Assembly: GCF_001641635.1 (NCBI RefSeq) | Contig: NZ_LUUB01000026.1 | Span: forward strand, 42,899 to 106,898 | DNA from: Bradyrhizobium centrolobii | GTDB taxonomy: Bacteria; Pseudomonadota; Alphaproteobacteria; Rhizobiales; Xanthobacteraceae | Length of the DNA: 64,000 nt | Direction of reading: 5' to 3' | The notes under the pieces: model-generated | What the model saw: the letters and a program-made list of their open reading frames with translations, nothing else | Database searches by the model: none | Told to the model about the DNA's origin: nothing | In this document: positions 17,931 to 26,083 of the stretch, one piece after another | Position numbering within the stretch: position 1 is the stretch's first letter | How the letters are laid out: each line of letters opens with the position of its first letter | Position numbers and translations under genes: made by a program

Positions 17931-18171
17931 GCCTCGCGCGGTGGTCTTTGGATGCGGCCCCTCTTTCGCACCTGTCAGATTGGCGGAACTATCGGGATGC
18001 CTTGGCCTGAAAGCGATCTTTCATGGGATGCTTCGATTGGGAACGTGCGTCCGCGCCAAAATTCGAATATGTACACTCTCCCAGGCGCAGCTCCCACGAG
18101 CGAGCGGGCCTGATCGAATTTAACTCTCGCTTGCCAGCTTTCGCTGGTCGCGAATCAATGGCGGATTCAGC

Positions 18172-21100
18172 GTGGGCCGTTCCAGCAAAGCGCGCGTTGC
18201 CAGCAAGGCGACGAAGCGAAAGACTCCTGTTTCTCGGACTGCGATCTCGTCGTCATCGCCCCTGGGCATGGTGGCCCTCCATTTGCTGACGCAGTGGAGG
18301 AAGTCTGGCCGCAACGGCGTTGTCTTTCTCGCTGAAAACGAACACAGGGCCGAGCGGATCGGGGCCGTCGTTCATGCCCTCGAGCCGTCATGCAATGTGC
18401 TCGTTTTTCCGAGGCTGAATACGCTGCCGTTCGACCAACTGGAGCCGTCGCATGAAATCGCGGGTCGACGAAGCTCGGTGTTGAGGCGCCTTGCAAAGCC
18501 GGAGAAGCCGATCCTGCTCGTGTCCACGGCAGAGGCCGTGATGGAGCGACTGCCGACGCCGGCGAGCTGGTCTCGGCTTAGCCTCCGCCTGAAGGTGGGC
18601 GCCAGATTTTCCGCCGAAGATCTCGGGGCGCGGCTTGAGGCTCTCGGATACGAGCTCGACGATGATGCCGACTATCCCGGTGGTGCGCTGTTTCACGGTC
18701 AGACATTTGAGATTTTTCCCGCCGGAGCGCTCGGTCCTTTCCGGGTAGAGCATTCCAGCGGGGTGATCGTTAGGATCGTGGCATTCGACCCGATAGAGCA
18801 TCACATCGTTTTTGAGACCAAAGAGCTTCTCATCGACCCGATGTCGGAGCGGTTGGCTCTCGGGACCAGGCGCGGAAAACGCGCGACCCTGTTCGAGTAT
18901 TGTGGTCGGGCCAAGTGGCTCGCGGATGCAGGCGCTCCAGCACACGCCGATAGCTGGTTGAGCACGATCGAGGAGGCGGCTGGTCGCACGGACAGGGAAC
19001 GCGAATACCTTGGCGGGCGCGAATGGAAGCAGGCGACCAAACGTATGGACGTTTTGCCCCAACGGGCTCCGTTCCGCGCCACTCCGGAGTTTTCGAAGGT
19101 GGCATCGCCGAGAAAGGCGCTACGTGCATTCGTCGACGAGACGAGACGCGCCGGTTCGCGCCTGATGTTTGTTGCGGCGCAGGAGGACGATCTGCGCGTG
19201 ATGGAGCGGATGAGCGGGGTCAAGGCGGATCGCTTTGCCGATTGGAGTGAGGCTACGGCCGGACGTAATCATGAAGCGGCACTTCTGGCCGACTTCGATG
19301 CGGGCTTTGTCGTGCCGGACCGGAAGCCTCTCGTCGTCGTCACGGCGTCCGACGTACTCGGCAGCAGGGCTCATCATCCGCAGCCTCTGGCCAAAGTCTG
19401 GAGCGCGGCTTTCGACCACGCAGATGTGCCGGAGCAGGGTGCGGTGGTCATTCATCTGCAGCGGGGACTAGCCTTGCTCGATGGGTTGCAGACCGTGGCA
19501 ACGGGAGGCGGGTCGTCGCGAGAAATGGTCAGGCTCGTATTTGCAGGAGACAATGCCGTCCTGGTTCCGCCCGCCGACCTGGCATTGATCTGGCCATACG
19601 CCTCGGAGCTCGGTGAACTGACGCTGGATAAAGCGGATGGAAGTACATGGTGGGCCCGGCGCACGGAGGCGGAACACAAAATTCAGATCGCGGGCAGGCA
19701 ACTCTCCAAACATATCAGCCAGCGTCGCCGCCGGCGGGCTCCGAAGCTTGTCCCTCCGGGCCCTCTCTATGAGAGGTTCGTCGCACGCTTTCCGTTTTTC
19801 ACGACGGTCGACCAGGCGAAGGCCATTCGGGACGTCCTGGATGATCTTGCCTCCGGTCACCCCATGGATCGGGTCGTTTGCGGCGACGTCGGATTCGGCA
19901 AGACCGAGGTGGCTTTGCGCGCGGCGGCCGCCGTCGCGCTGTCGGGAAAGCAGGTGGCGATCGCGGTGCCGACGACGGTTCTGGCTCGGCAGCATGTCGC
20001 GACTTTCCGCAAACGGTTTGCTCCGTTCGGCATCGAAGTAGGAAGCTTGTCGCGAGCGACATCAGGCTCGGAGGTCAGGGAGACAAAAGAGGGGCTGAAG
20101 AGCGGAAGATTGAAAGTCGTGGTCGGGACCCAGGCTCTCGCCTCGAAGGACGCGAGGTTCCGCGATCTCGGCTTGGTCATCATCGACGAGGAACAGCATT
20201 TTGGCGCGGCGGAGAAGGCAAAGCTTTCAGGGCTGGCCAAGGGTATCCATACCCTTTGGATGAGCGCCACGCCCATCCCGCGGACTCTCGCGGCAGGCCT
20301 TGCGGGCTTCAGGGATATCAGCGTCATTGCCTCTCCACCGGCTCACCGGCTTCCGGTCGCCACGAGGATTGCTCCGCTGTCCGACGCTGCCATTGCCGCG
20401 GCATTGTTGCGCGAACAAAGGCGCCATGGACAGGGCTTCCTGATCTGTCCGCGTATTCAGGATCTCGATCCGATGCTGGCATGCGTGCAATCGATGGCCC
20501 CGGATCTCCGCATTGTCTGTCTCCATGGCAAGTTGAGTGCGGACGAAATGGACGACCGGATGATGAGCTTCGTCGAAGGCGAGGCGGACGTCCTGCTTGC
20601 CACCAACATCGTGGAGAGCGGTCTGGATATCCCCCGCGCAAATACCATCGTGGTGTGCTGGCCCGAACGATTCGGTCTCGCGCAACTTCATCAACTCAGG
20701 GGAAGGGTGGGGCGCGGCGGGATACGCGCGTTTGCGTATTTACTGACCGAGTCGGACGCGGCGCGATCCGAGAAGCGGCTCGCGGTTCTCGAGGAGTTCA
20801 GCAGGCCTGGCGCGGGTTTTGCGATCAGCGCACGGGACCTGGACCTCAGAGGGGCGGGGGACCTGCTCTCGGAGCGGCAGTCGGGCCATGTGCAGGTCTT
20901 CGGGCCCGTGCTCTACAGCCACCTTCTGAAACGGGCCTCGGAGAAAGCCGACGACAGAACGGCCGACCTGTGGGTACCCGACCTGAATCTGCCGATCGCC
21001 GACATGTTGCCGGCAAATTACGTGCAATCGGAGGCGGTTCGGCTGGAGATCTATGCCCGCGCCTCCCGGTGCAGAAGCGAAGACGAACTGGACGACCTGG

Positions 21101-21372
21101 AGGACGAAACTCTGCGTCGCTTCGGACAATTGCCGCCGGCAGCGCTGGATTTCTTCGCGGCCGCAAAGCTCAGGATCGATTGCAGGCGAAGAGGGATCAT
21201 CAGACTGGATGTCGGGCGGGAGGCGGTCGCCGCGACCTTCCTTCCAGGACGACTGCGAAAGTCCAAGGCGCGATCGTTGCAGCGCGACGGCGATCGGGTC
21301 GTCCATATCGACAAGGGGCCCGAGGGGCCGCTTAGAAAGGTCGAGGTGTTCCTCGACGTCCTGGATGAGTGA
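18172..21372 (+). CDS. Mfd-like transcription-repair coupling helicase (paralog)
   Basis: This 1066-residue SF2 DNA translocase resembles transcription-repair coupling factor, which removes stalled RNA polymerase and recruits UvrA. An N-terminal UvrB-like part has FPRLNTLPFDQLEPSHE near residues 80-95. It is followed by an RNA-polymerase-interacting (CarD-like) segment near residues 435-490 (GAVVIHLQRGLALLDG). The motor has Walker A GDVGFGKT (571-578), DEEQ (672-675), SATPIPRTL, and motif VI QLRGRVGRGG. A TRCF C-terminal domain ends the protein. It is shorter than canonical Mfd (about 1150-1180), mostly at the N-terminus, and several domains diverge. It is therefore probably a second Mfd-type protein beside a standard one elsewhere. 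The start GTG 18172 is uncertain. Confidence 0.82.
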   Translation: MGRSSKARVASKATKRKTPVSRTAISSSSPLGMVALHLLTQWRKSGRNGVVFLAENEHRAERIGAVVHALEPSCNVLVFPRLNTLPFDQLEPSHEIAGRRSSVLRRLAKPEKPILLVSTAEAVMERLPTPASWSRLSLRLKVGARFSAEDLGARLEALGYELDDDADYPGGALFHGQTFEIFPAGALGPFRVEHSSGVIVRIVAFDPIEHHIVFETKELLIDPMSERLALGTRRGKRATLFEYCGRAKWLADAGAPAHADSWLSTIEEAAGRTDREREYLGGREWKQATKRMDVLPQRAPFRATPEFSKVASPRKALRAFVDETRRAGSRLMFVAAQEDDLRVMERMSGVKADRFADWSEATAGRNHEAALLADFDAGFVVPDRKPLVVVTASDVLGSRAHHPQPLAKVWSAAFDHADVPEQGAVVIHLQRGLALLDGLQTVATGGGSSREMVRLVFAGDNAVLVPPADLALIWPYASELGELTLDKADGSTWWARRTEAEHKIQIAGRQLSKHISQRRRRRAPKLVPPGPLYERFVARFPFFTTVDQAKAIRDVLDDLASGHPMDRVVCGDVGFGKTEVALRAAAAVALSGKQVAIAVPTTVLARQHVATFRKRFAPFGIEVGSLSRATSGSEVRETKEGLKSGRLKVVVGTQALASKDARFRDLGLVIIDEEQHFGAAEKAKLSGLAKGIHTLWMSATPIPRTLAAGLAGFRDISVIASPPAHRLPVATRIAPLSDAAIAAALLREQRRHGQGFLICPRIQDLDPMLACVQSMAPDLRIVCLHGKLSADEMDDRMMSFVEGEADVLLATNIVESGLDIPRANTIVVCWPERFGLAQLHQLRGRVGRGGIRAFAYLLTESDAARSEKRLAVLEEFSRPGAGFAISARDLDLRGAGDLLSERQSGHVQVFGPVLYSHLLKRASEKADDRTADLWVPDLNLPIADMLPANYVQSEAVRLEIYARASRCRSEDELDDLEDETLRRFGQLPPAALDFFAAAKLRIDCRRRGIIRLDVGREAVAATFLPGRLRKSKARSLQRDGDRVVHIDKGPEGPLRKVEVFLDVLDE

Positions 21373-21532
21373 TCGCAGTGTCGGCTTGGGATACCAAAAC
21401 GTGACCCAGCGAGGAGCGACGAATTTGGCGCGAGCCGGCCCAACCTTTCTTCATTTCGCTCATTGCCGTTGCCGGTTCAAATTTGGTCCATGATGGTGGT
21501 CACGCTGACTATCGATCGTGCGAACCACAGAG

Positions 21533-22435
21533 TTAAGCTTCGCGCACAAGCTCCGCACGCGCGGCCGCCAGCTCCTTCTTCTGCTCTGCGCTCACCTTCG
21601 GATATGCCAGGTCGAGTTGCTCCACCGCCTCCACGATCGCCGCTGCGACGACAAGTCTGGTGAACCATTTGTTGTCAGCCGGAACCACGTACCACGGCGC
21701 GTGCTGCGATGCTGTAGCCCCGATCGCTTGCTCGAACGAGCGCATATAATCGTTCCAGTACTTGCGCTCGCGGACATCCGAGGCAGAGAACTTCCAGTTC
21801 TTCTCCGGCTTGTCGAGACGCTTCATGAAGCGGCTCTTCTGCTCTTCGCGTGACACATGCAGGAAGAATTTAAGAATGACCACGCCCTGCCGCGTAAGGT
21901 AGTCCTCGAAGTGCGCGATATCGGCGAGCCGTTCGTCCCAAATGCGCTTGCCCATGAACGCCGACGGAAGCCTCTGCCGTTGCAAGATATCTTCGTGGAC
22001 GCGCACAATCAGGACCTCTTCGTAGTAGGAGCGATTGAATATTCCGATCTGGCCGCGCTCCGGCAGGCGCATGGCATAGCGCCAGAGGAAGTCATGGGCG
22101 AGATCCTCTCGTGAAGGCTGCTTGAACGAAAAGACCTGGCAGCCTTGCGGATTCACCCCTGACATGACGTGTTTGATCGTGCTGTCTTTGCCGGCCGCAT
22201 CCATGGCCTGGAAGACAAGCAGCAGCGACCAGCGATCCTGGGCATAAAGCATGTCCTGTTCTTCTGCGAGCCACTGCGTGCCGCGCTGAAGGAGTTCGGC
22301 GGCTTCGCCTTTTTCCATCTTCAGACCGCGCGTATCTCCAGGGTCGAAATCCTTCAGCTGGAAGCCCGCACCGTTGGTCACTCGAAATGGGTGGATGTAC
22401 TTCTGGATCTGGTCGAGAATCTCTTTTCTCGGCAT
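21533..22435 (-). CDS. Polyphosphate:nucleotide phosphotransferase (PPK2 family)
   Basis: This 300-residue PPK2 enzyme uses polyphosphate to phosphorylate nucleotides (or the reverse). The Walker A motif is AMDAAGKDSTIKHV (GKDST at residues 82-86). The lid region IGIFNRSYYEEVLIVRVHE (130-148) and the segment VMSGVNPQGCQVFSF are family signatures. The C-terminal part has RFMKRLDKPEKNWKFS and APWYVVPADNKWF, as in single-domain PPK2 proteins that act on AMP or ADP. I chose ATG 22435 because GGAGGG lies eight bases upstream; the frame extends to 22603 without support. It is convergent with the mfd-like gene. Confidence 0.92.
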   Translation of the reverse strand: MPRKEILDQIQKYIHPFRVTNGAGFQLKDFDPGDTRGLKMEKGEAAELLQRGTQWLAEEQDMLYAQDRWSLLLVFQAMDAAGKDSTIKHVMSGVNPQGCQVFSFKQPSREDLAHDFLWRYAMRLPERGQIGIFNRSYYEEVLIVRVHEDILQRQRLPSAFMGKRIWDERLADIAHFEDYLTRQGVVILKFFLHVSREEQKSRFMKRLDKPEKNWKFSASDVRERKYWNDYMRSFEQAIGATASQHAPWYVVPADNKWFTRLVVAAAIVEAVEQLDLAYPKVSAEQKKELAAARAELVREA

Positions 22436-22678
22436 CGAGCACCCTCCAATTTTTTGAAGAGACACTCTCGCTGTTTTCTTAACGAGAGTTGTCCTCGGTT
22501 GAGGCTTCCTGACGCACTTGAGCCATACTACCATGGCAATGGTGCTCTGTGCAGCACGCCCCCCGGTTGCCGCGCAGTCGAGGTCATTCGCAGCGCAAGA
22601 CATTCGCGCGAGGACCGACGCTCAGCCTGTCTTCGGCTTGCCGCTAACTGTCGGAAATTTAAGAAATCCAGATCTATT

Positions 22679-23227
22679 TCAGCGCGCGCCCTTCGGCTTC
22701 GAACCGAACAGATCGTGCGTCCCACTGATGCTCACCGTTCCCGAGCACTCGAACCCGCCGAAAAATCCACAGGAGCCGGTGACCGTGACGCGCAAGTCCT
22801 TGCGCTGGTACATGTCAACCGAAATGCCGAGGCGCGAAAAGTCGTTCGCGCTGTTCGGCAAGATCAGGTCGATGTGCTCGGCCGCCCAACGCGGCACATG
22901 CGAGTTGCTCTTCCAGAACAGTTCATTGCCGGCGTGGTGCGCGAAGTTCGGCCCGACCGTGAGCGCACCGTCCACGCCCTCGAACACGAACCCCGTTTCA
23001 TCGATGTGAACGTTCACCCGATCGGGTGCTACAGCGAAATGCAGCGAGGTGATATCTTGCGGCTGCGGGTCCTTGCCGAATTGCGAACTGTAGGAGTCGC
23101 TCCACTGTCCGCGGTCGCGCCCAAGCCCGAAGCCGTGCCGACCCGGGAGGTCTCGCGTTGAGAGGGGCCTGTCGGACAGCTTTGGGCGCCAGATCTCCCG
23201 AAACCCCTTGCCGATCGTCGCGGCCAT
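22679..23227 (-). CDS. Hypothetical protein, probably beta-rich
   Basis: This 182-residue protein matches no family I recognise. It is rich in Gly, Ser, Asp and aromatic residues, with strand-like stretches HFAVAPDRVNVHIDETGFVFEG and TVTGSCGFFGGFECSGTVSISG; the two Cys in the latter could pair. There is no signal peptide or membrane segment. It begins 15 bases after the stop of the 110-residue gene on the same strand, so the two likely form one transcript. The ATG at 23227 has only a weak ribosome-binding site, and a start further in is possible. Confidence 0.5.
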   Translation of the reverse strand: MAATIGKGFREIWRPKLSDRPLSTRDLPGRHGFGLGRDRGQWSDSYSSQFGKDPQPQDITSLHFAVAPDRVNVHIDETGFVFEGVDGALTVGPNFAHHAGNELFWKSNSHVPRWAAEHIDLILPNSANDFSRLGISVDMYQRKDLRVTVTGSCGFFGGFECSGTVSISGTHDLFGSKPKGAR

Positions 23228-23242
23228 CGACAGATCGAGGGC

Positions 23243-23575
23243 TCAATGCGACGGTTTCTCGGGGCTTTGCCCTTCGGCGAAGGCGTCGAATCCGTCCGCC
23301 GTCTTGGCAATGCGTAACTTCTTGATCAGGTCTTCCCAGTGCTTCGGCAGGAAGGTGACGCCGTCGAGCGTGTTCGTCGCGGCAGCGACGCCGTACTTCT
23401 CGAGTTGCTGCCGGATGTAGGGCTTTTCGTCGTAAAGGCGCACATCCGGGTTGGGCCCCGCGAAATACTGCGTCAGATCGATCTGCGGCCGAAACATGGT
23501 TAGCCGCGCCGCGATCTTCCGGTAAGTATCGGTCGTCGTCGGGTTGGTGGTTGTCACGGCCGCCCTCCGAGTCAA
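23243..23575 (-). CDS. Hypothetical 110-residue protein
   Basis: This small soluble protein has a clear coding pattern but no recognised family. The core runs KIAARLTMFRPQIDLTQYF, then PYIRQQLEKYGVAAATN and LPKHWEDLIKKLRIAKTADG, which suggests a mainly helical fold. It could start at this ATG or at the Met near residue 27. It is the first gene of a probable two-gene unit with the downstream hypothetical protein. It is divergent from the gene at 23771, and the 195-base gap between them must carry both promoters. Confidence 0.5.
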   Translation of the reverse strand: MTRRAAVTTTNPTTTDTYRKIAARLTMFRPQIDLTQYFAGPNPDVRLYDEKPYIRQQLEKYGVAAATNTLDGVTFLPKHWEDLIKKLRIAKTADGFDAFAEGQSPEKPSH

Positions 23576-23770
23576 GACTACTCTTTGATTGGTCTAGCCC
23601 GGACCGGTCCGGGTTCAATGCCGGCTCGCTCAATGAAGCTGCCGGCCGTGCTTAGGTCATTTCCGGTGAAGGTCGAGTTCCCGTCGTGCCAGCGCAAGGA
23701 TTGTTTGAACCTCCCAACTGGAAACGCCGACCATCATCCGTGGGGCGGTGTCAACAGCGAGGACGATCCG

Positions 23771-24400
23771 ATGTCACTGCGGAGCAGGGTACTAGACGTG
23801 CTCAACGGCCCGGCGGTCGCACGCATTCGCTTCCGGTTTCCCATCCGCGGCAGCCACGTGACGATTGCGCCACAAACCTTCCATCACGTCGCACGCGCGA
23901 TCCGGCTGGGACAGGTCACCGTCAGGGTTCCGACCGATCTCGCGGCAGGCGTTGCCGCGCAATATAACGATGTCGCGCGAACCCGAGCGGACGGTACAGC
24001 CGTCGCGGCGAACACGCTCGAAGTGGTGTCGGCGACGGGGCGGCTGGACGAGGCCTACATCGTCCATGAGGCCCTGCATGCGGCCTACGATCTGTTGCGC
24101 ACCGGCCTTGATGCGAATGCGGAAGAGGCGTCCGCCTATGTCTGCACCGCGCTCTATTGCCGCATGACAGGGCTACCGCGACCTCGTTGGGCTAATGGAC
24201 CGATCTACGCCAATGCCGCAGAGGTCGCCCGAACGCTGCTGTCGCAATATCAGAAAGGTGATCCCGGAATTCCCTGGGTCGGCGAGCATGAATGGCGGTT
24301 GCTGCGCGCCGGTGTGGGCCTTGATCCGGTCTATACCAGCGGACCCGCCGGCATTCTCACTGGATGGCTCCTCGGCCAGCAATACACCCATGATGGCTGA
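23771..24400 (+). CDS. Hypothetical protein with an HExxH zinc-binding-type motif
   Basis: This 209-residue protein has no signal peptide. Residues 99-103 are HEALH, within AYIVHEALHAAYDLL, the HExxH zinc motif of metallopeptidases. Glu118/Glu119 in ANAEEASAYVCTAL lies 15-20 residues later, where gluzincins place the third ligand. This arrangement suggests a small zinc peptidase or peptidase-like protein, but one motif alone cannot prove activity. The C-terminal part (residues 160-209) ends in a Gly-rich LTGWLLGQQYTHDG. I chose ATG 23771 because the upstream 62 codons lack coding character. It is convergent with the methyltransferase gene. Confidence 0.55.
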   Translation: MSLRSRVLDVLNGPAVARIRFRFPIRGSHVTIAPQTFHHVARAIRLGQVTVRVPTDLAAGVAAQYNDVARTRADGTAVAANTLEVVSATGRLDEAYIVHEALHAAYDLLRTGLDANAEEASAYVCTALYCRMTGLPRPRWANGPIYANAAEVARTLLSQYQKGDPGIPWVGEHEWRLLRAGVGLDPVYTSGPAGILTGWLLGQQYTHDG

Positions 24401-24491
24401 GTGGCGGGGTGCCGCATCCGTTCTACGAAATGGCAGGACCTTCCGGCTCCCTGCCGCCACCTCCTTGCCGAGCTCGACGCCGTTGAATGCG

Positions 24492-26078
24492 TCAGGCGAC
24501 CAGCAAGCCCAGCTTGCCGACCATCGCAAGCGATCGTTGAACGCTTTCTCGCGTTGACAGCTGCAACGGCTCGGCAGGCTGCCCGGAGCTACCCTTCTGG
24601 TCTATCCGGATGGTCGGGCCGAATCGTTCGGTCATCTCGGCAATGATCTGGTCGATGGTCCGGGTGCCGTCGAGCAACTGCAGGAAATCCCGGGTCCGAT
24701 CGTCCTCCAACTGCACTGTTTGGTGGAGGAGGTTGGTGACCAACGGACCTGTTTGCGCCTGTCTTCGCGCGAGCAGGCTCGCCTGCGGACGGTCGGTAGC
24801 TTCCTTCAAGAGGAAGGGGCGCGATAGGAGGAACGAGACCTCGCCGCTGCAAGCCAGGATGAACATCGCCTCCGTCAGCACTTTTTGGTCATCATCTGCC
24901 CGCCGGCCGCCGAGCAATGCGCGGGCGCCATCGAGCAGTTCGTCAAAGGACAAAGCACGCGGCCAGGCCCGGCCAAGACACAGGTGCGCAGCCTTCAGAA
25001 GCGGATTGGTCACGGTGACCCGGCTGCCGTCCTGGTTCTCGAATTCCATCGCGGAATCGTCGGTCACGCAGGCGTCGGGATGAACCGGGCTGGTGGTGCT
25101 CAGCAAATGGAACCGGGTGACGAAATCGAGGTCGATCTGGCGGGAGAGCGAAATGCTGTCGTGGCAGAGCAAGGTACGCCGAAAGCCATTACCGTCGATA
25201 AAGTCCTGATACTGATCGCGCGCCATGAATTCGCTCTCCGGGAAGCGTTGCAGCGTCGCGCGGACCTCCTCGGAATAGCCGGCGAGATAGCGTCGTGAGA
25301 AATCAGCGTCGCTCAGATATTGCAGGCCATGGCGGCCTGCGTCCTCGGCGACCTCATGCAGCAGGAAGGCCTCGGCGCCTTCGTCGAGATCGTCGTGAAA
25401 CAACAGCTCGTCGGGAGCCTTGAGAACGCGGTTGCACTGGTCGCGCATGACCGCACCGTGCACCGAGTTGGCCTTCGAGCCGTCGCTCAGGAATTTCAGG
25501 ATCGCGCGGGCCTGTCCCACCTTCTCCTTCATGCTGGTGAGGCGGCGGGTGTGATACCGCATCATGTCGCGGACCATGTCGCGAAGATGCGAGAACGGGT
25601 GCGCGTTGTAGCTGACGTAGCAGACCCCGCGCGGCGCAAGGTTCTGCTTGAAGATCGTCATCATCTTCTCGCGCACCGCCGGTGGTACCCATGAATACAC
25701 GCCGTGTGCGATGATGTAGTCGAAATGCCCGAAACTTGCGTCGACGTTCATGATGTCGCAATGCAGGAGCCTGATGTTGCTCAGGCCCAATGTGGCGATA
25801 TTTCGCTGGCCGCGCTCGATCGTCACGCCGCTCAGGTCGACGCCGATGAATTCGCTGTCCGGATATTGAAAGGCCATCGGCAATAGGTTGCCGCCAACGC
25901 CGCAACCGAGCTCCAGCACCCGGCAGCGCTCGACCGGCGCCGATTGCATGCCGTAAACGGCAGCAATGGTTGCGAGATGGTTCGGGTGAGTGAGCCCGTA
26001 GACGTGGCCGGGATAGTAGACCTCGTCGTACGGTGTGGGGCCGGTTGTCGGGTGGCGATGCTCGGTCTGAATGTTCAT
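24492..26078 (-). CDS. Protein-lysine-methyltransferase-like SAM methyltransferase coupled to tssH
   Basis: This 528-residue class I methyltransferase has SAM motif I VLELGCGVGGNLLP near residues 50-63, the acidic ribose-binding FIGVDLSGV, and IIAHGVYSWVP. A regulatory-type middle domain (MethyTransf_Reg) and a helical C-terminal domain follow. The order and the YDEVYYPGH, HPNHLATIAAVYGM and CYVSYNAHP segments closely recall the Rickettsia outer-membrane-protein lysine methyltransferases PKMT1/PKMT2. The ATG at 26078 is five bases past the tssH stop and is preceded by GGAG within the tssH end, so the genes are coupled. It is the last gene of the minus-strand T6SS operon. Its target is unknown; a T6SS part or a secreted protein is plausible. 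Confidence 0.78.
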   Translation of the reverse strand: MNIQTEHRHPTTGPTPYDEVYYPGHVYGLTHPNHLATIAAVYGMQSAPVERCRVLELGCGVGGNLLPMAFQYPDSEFIGVDLSGVTIERGQRNIATLGLSNIRLLHCDIMNVDASFGHFDYIIAHGVYSWVPPAVREKMMTIFKQNLAPRGVCYVSYNAHPFSHLRDMVRDMMRYHTRRLTSMKEKVGQARAILKFLSDGSKANSVHGAVMRDQCNRVLKAPDELLFHDDLDEGAEAFLLHEVAEDAGRHGLQYLSDADFSRRYLAGYSEEVRATLQRFPESEFMARDQYQDFIDGNGFRRTLLCHDSISLSRQIDLDFVTRFHLLSTTSPVHPDACVTDDSAMEFENQDGSRVTVTNPLLKAAHLCLGRAWPRALSFDELLDGARALLGGRRADDDQKVLTEAMFILACSGEVSFLLSRPFLLKEATDRPQASLLARRQAQTGPLVTNLLHQTVQLEDDRTRDFLQLLDGTRTIDQIIAEMTERFGPTIRIDQKGSSGQPAEPLQLSTRESVQRSLAMVGKLGLLVA

Positions 26079-26083
26079 CGTCC

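Noticed and set aside
19878..21335. 485-codon plus-strand frame inside the mfd-like gene
   Set aside because: A shifted frame within a confirmed helicase motor; it shows no motifs.
22998..23633. 211-codon minus-strand frame over the two hypothetical genes
   Set aside because: The 110-residue and 182-residue frames have better coding character and tandem spacing; this frame is Arg-rich and low in structure.
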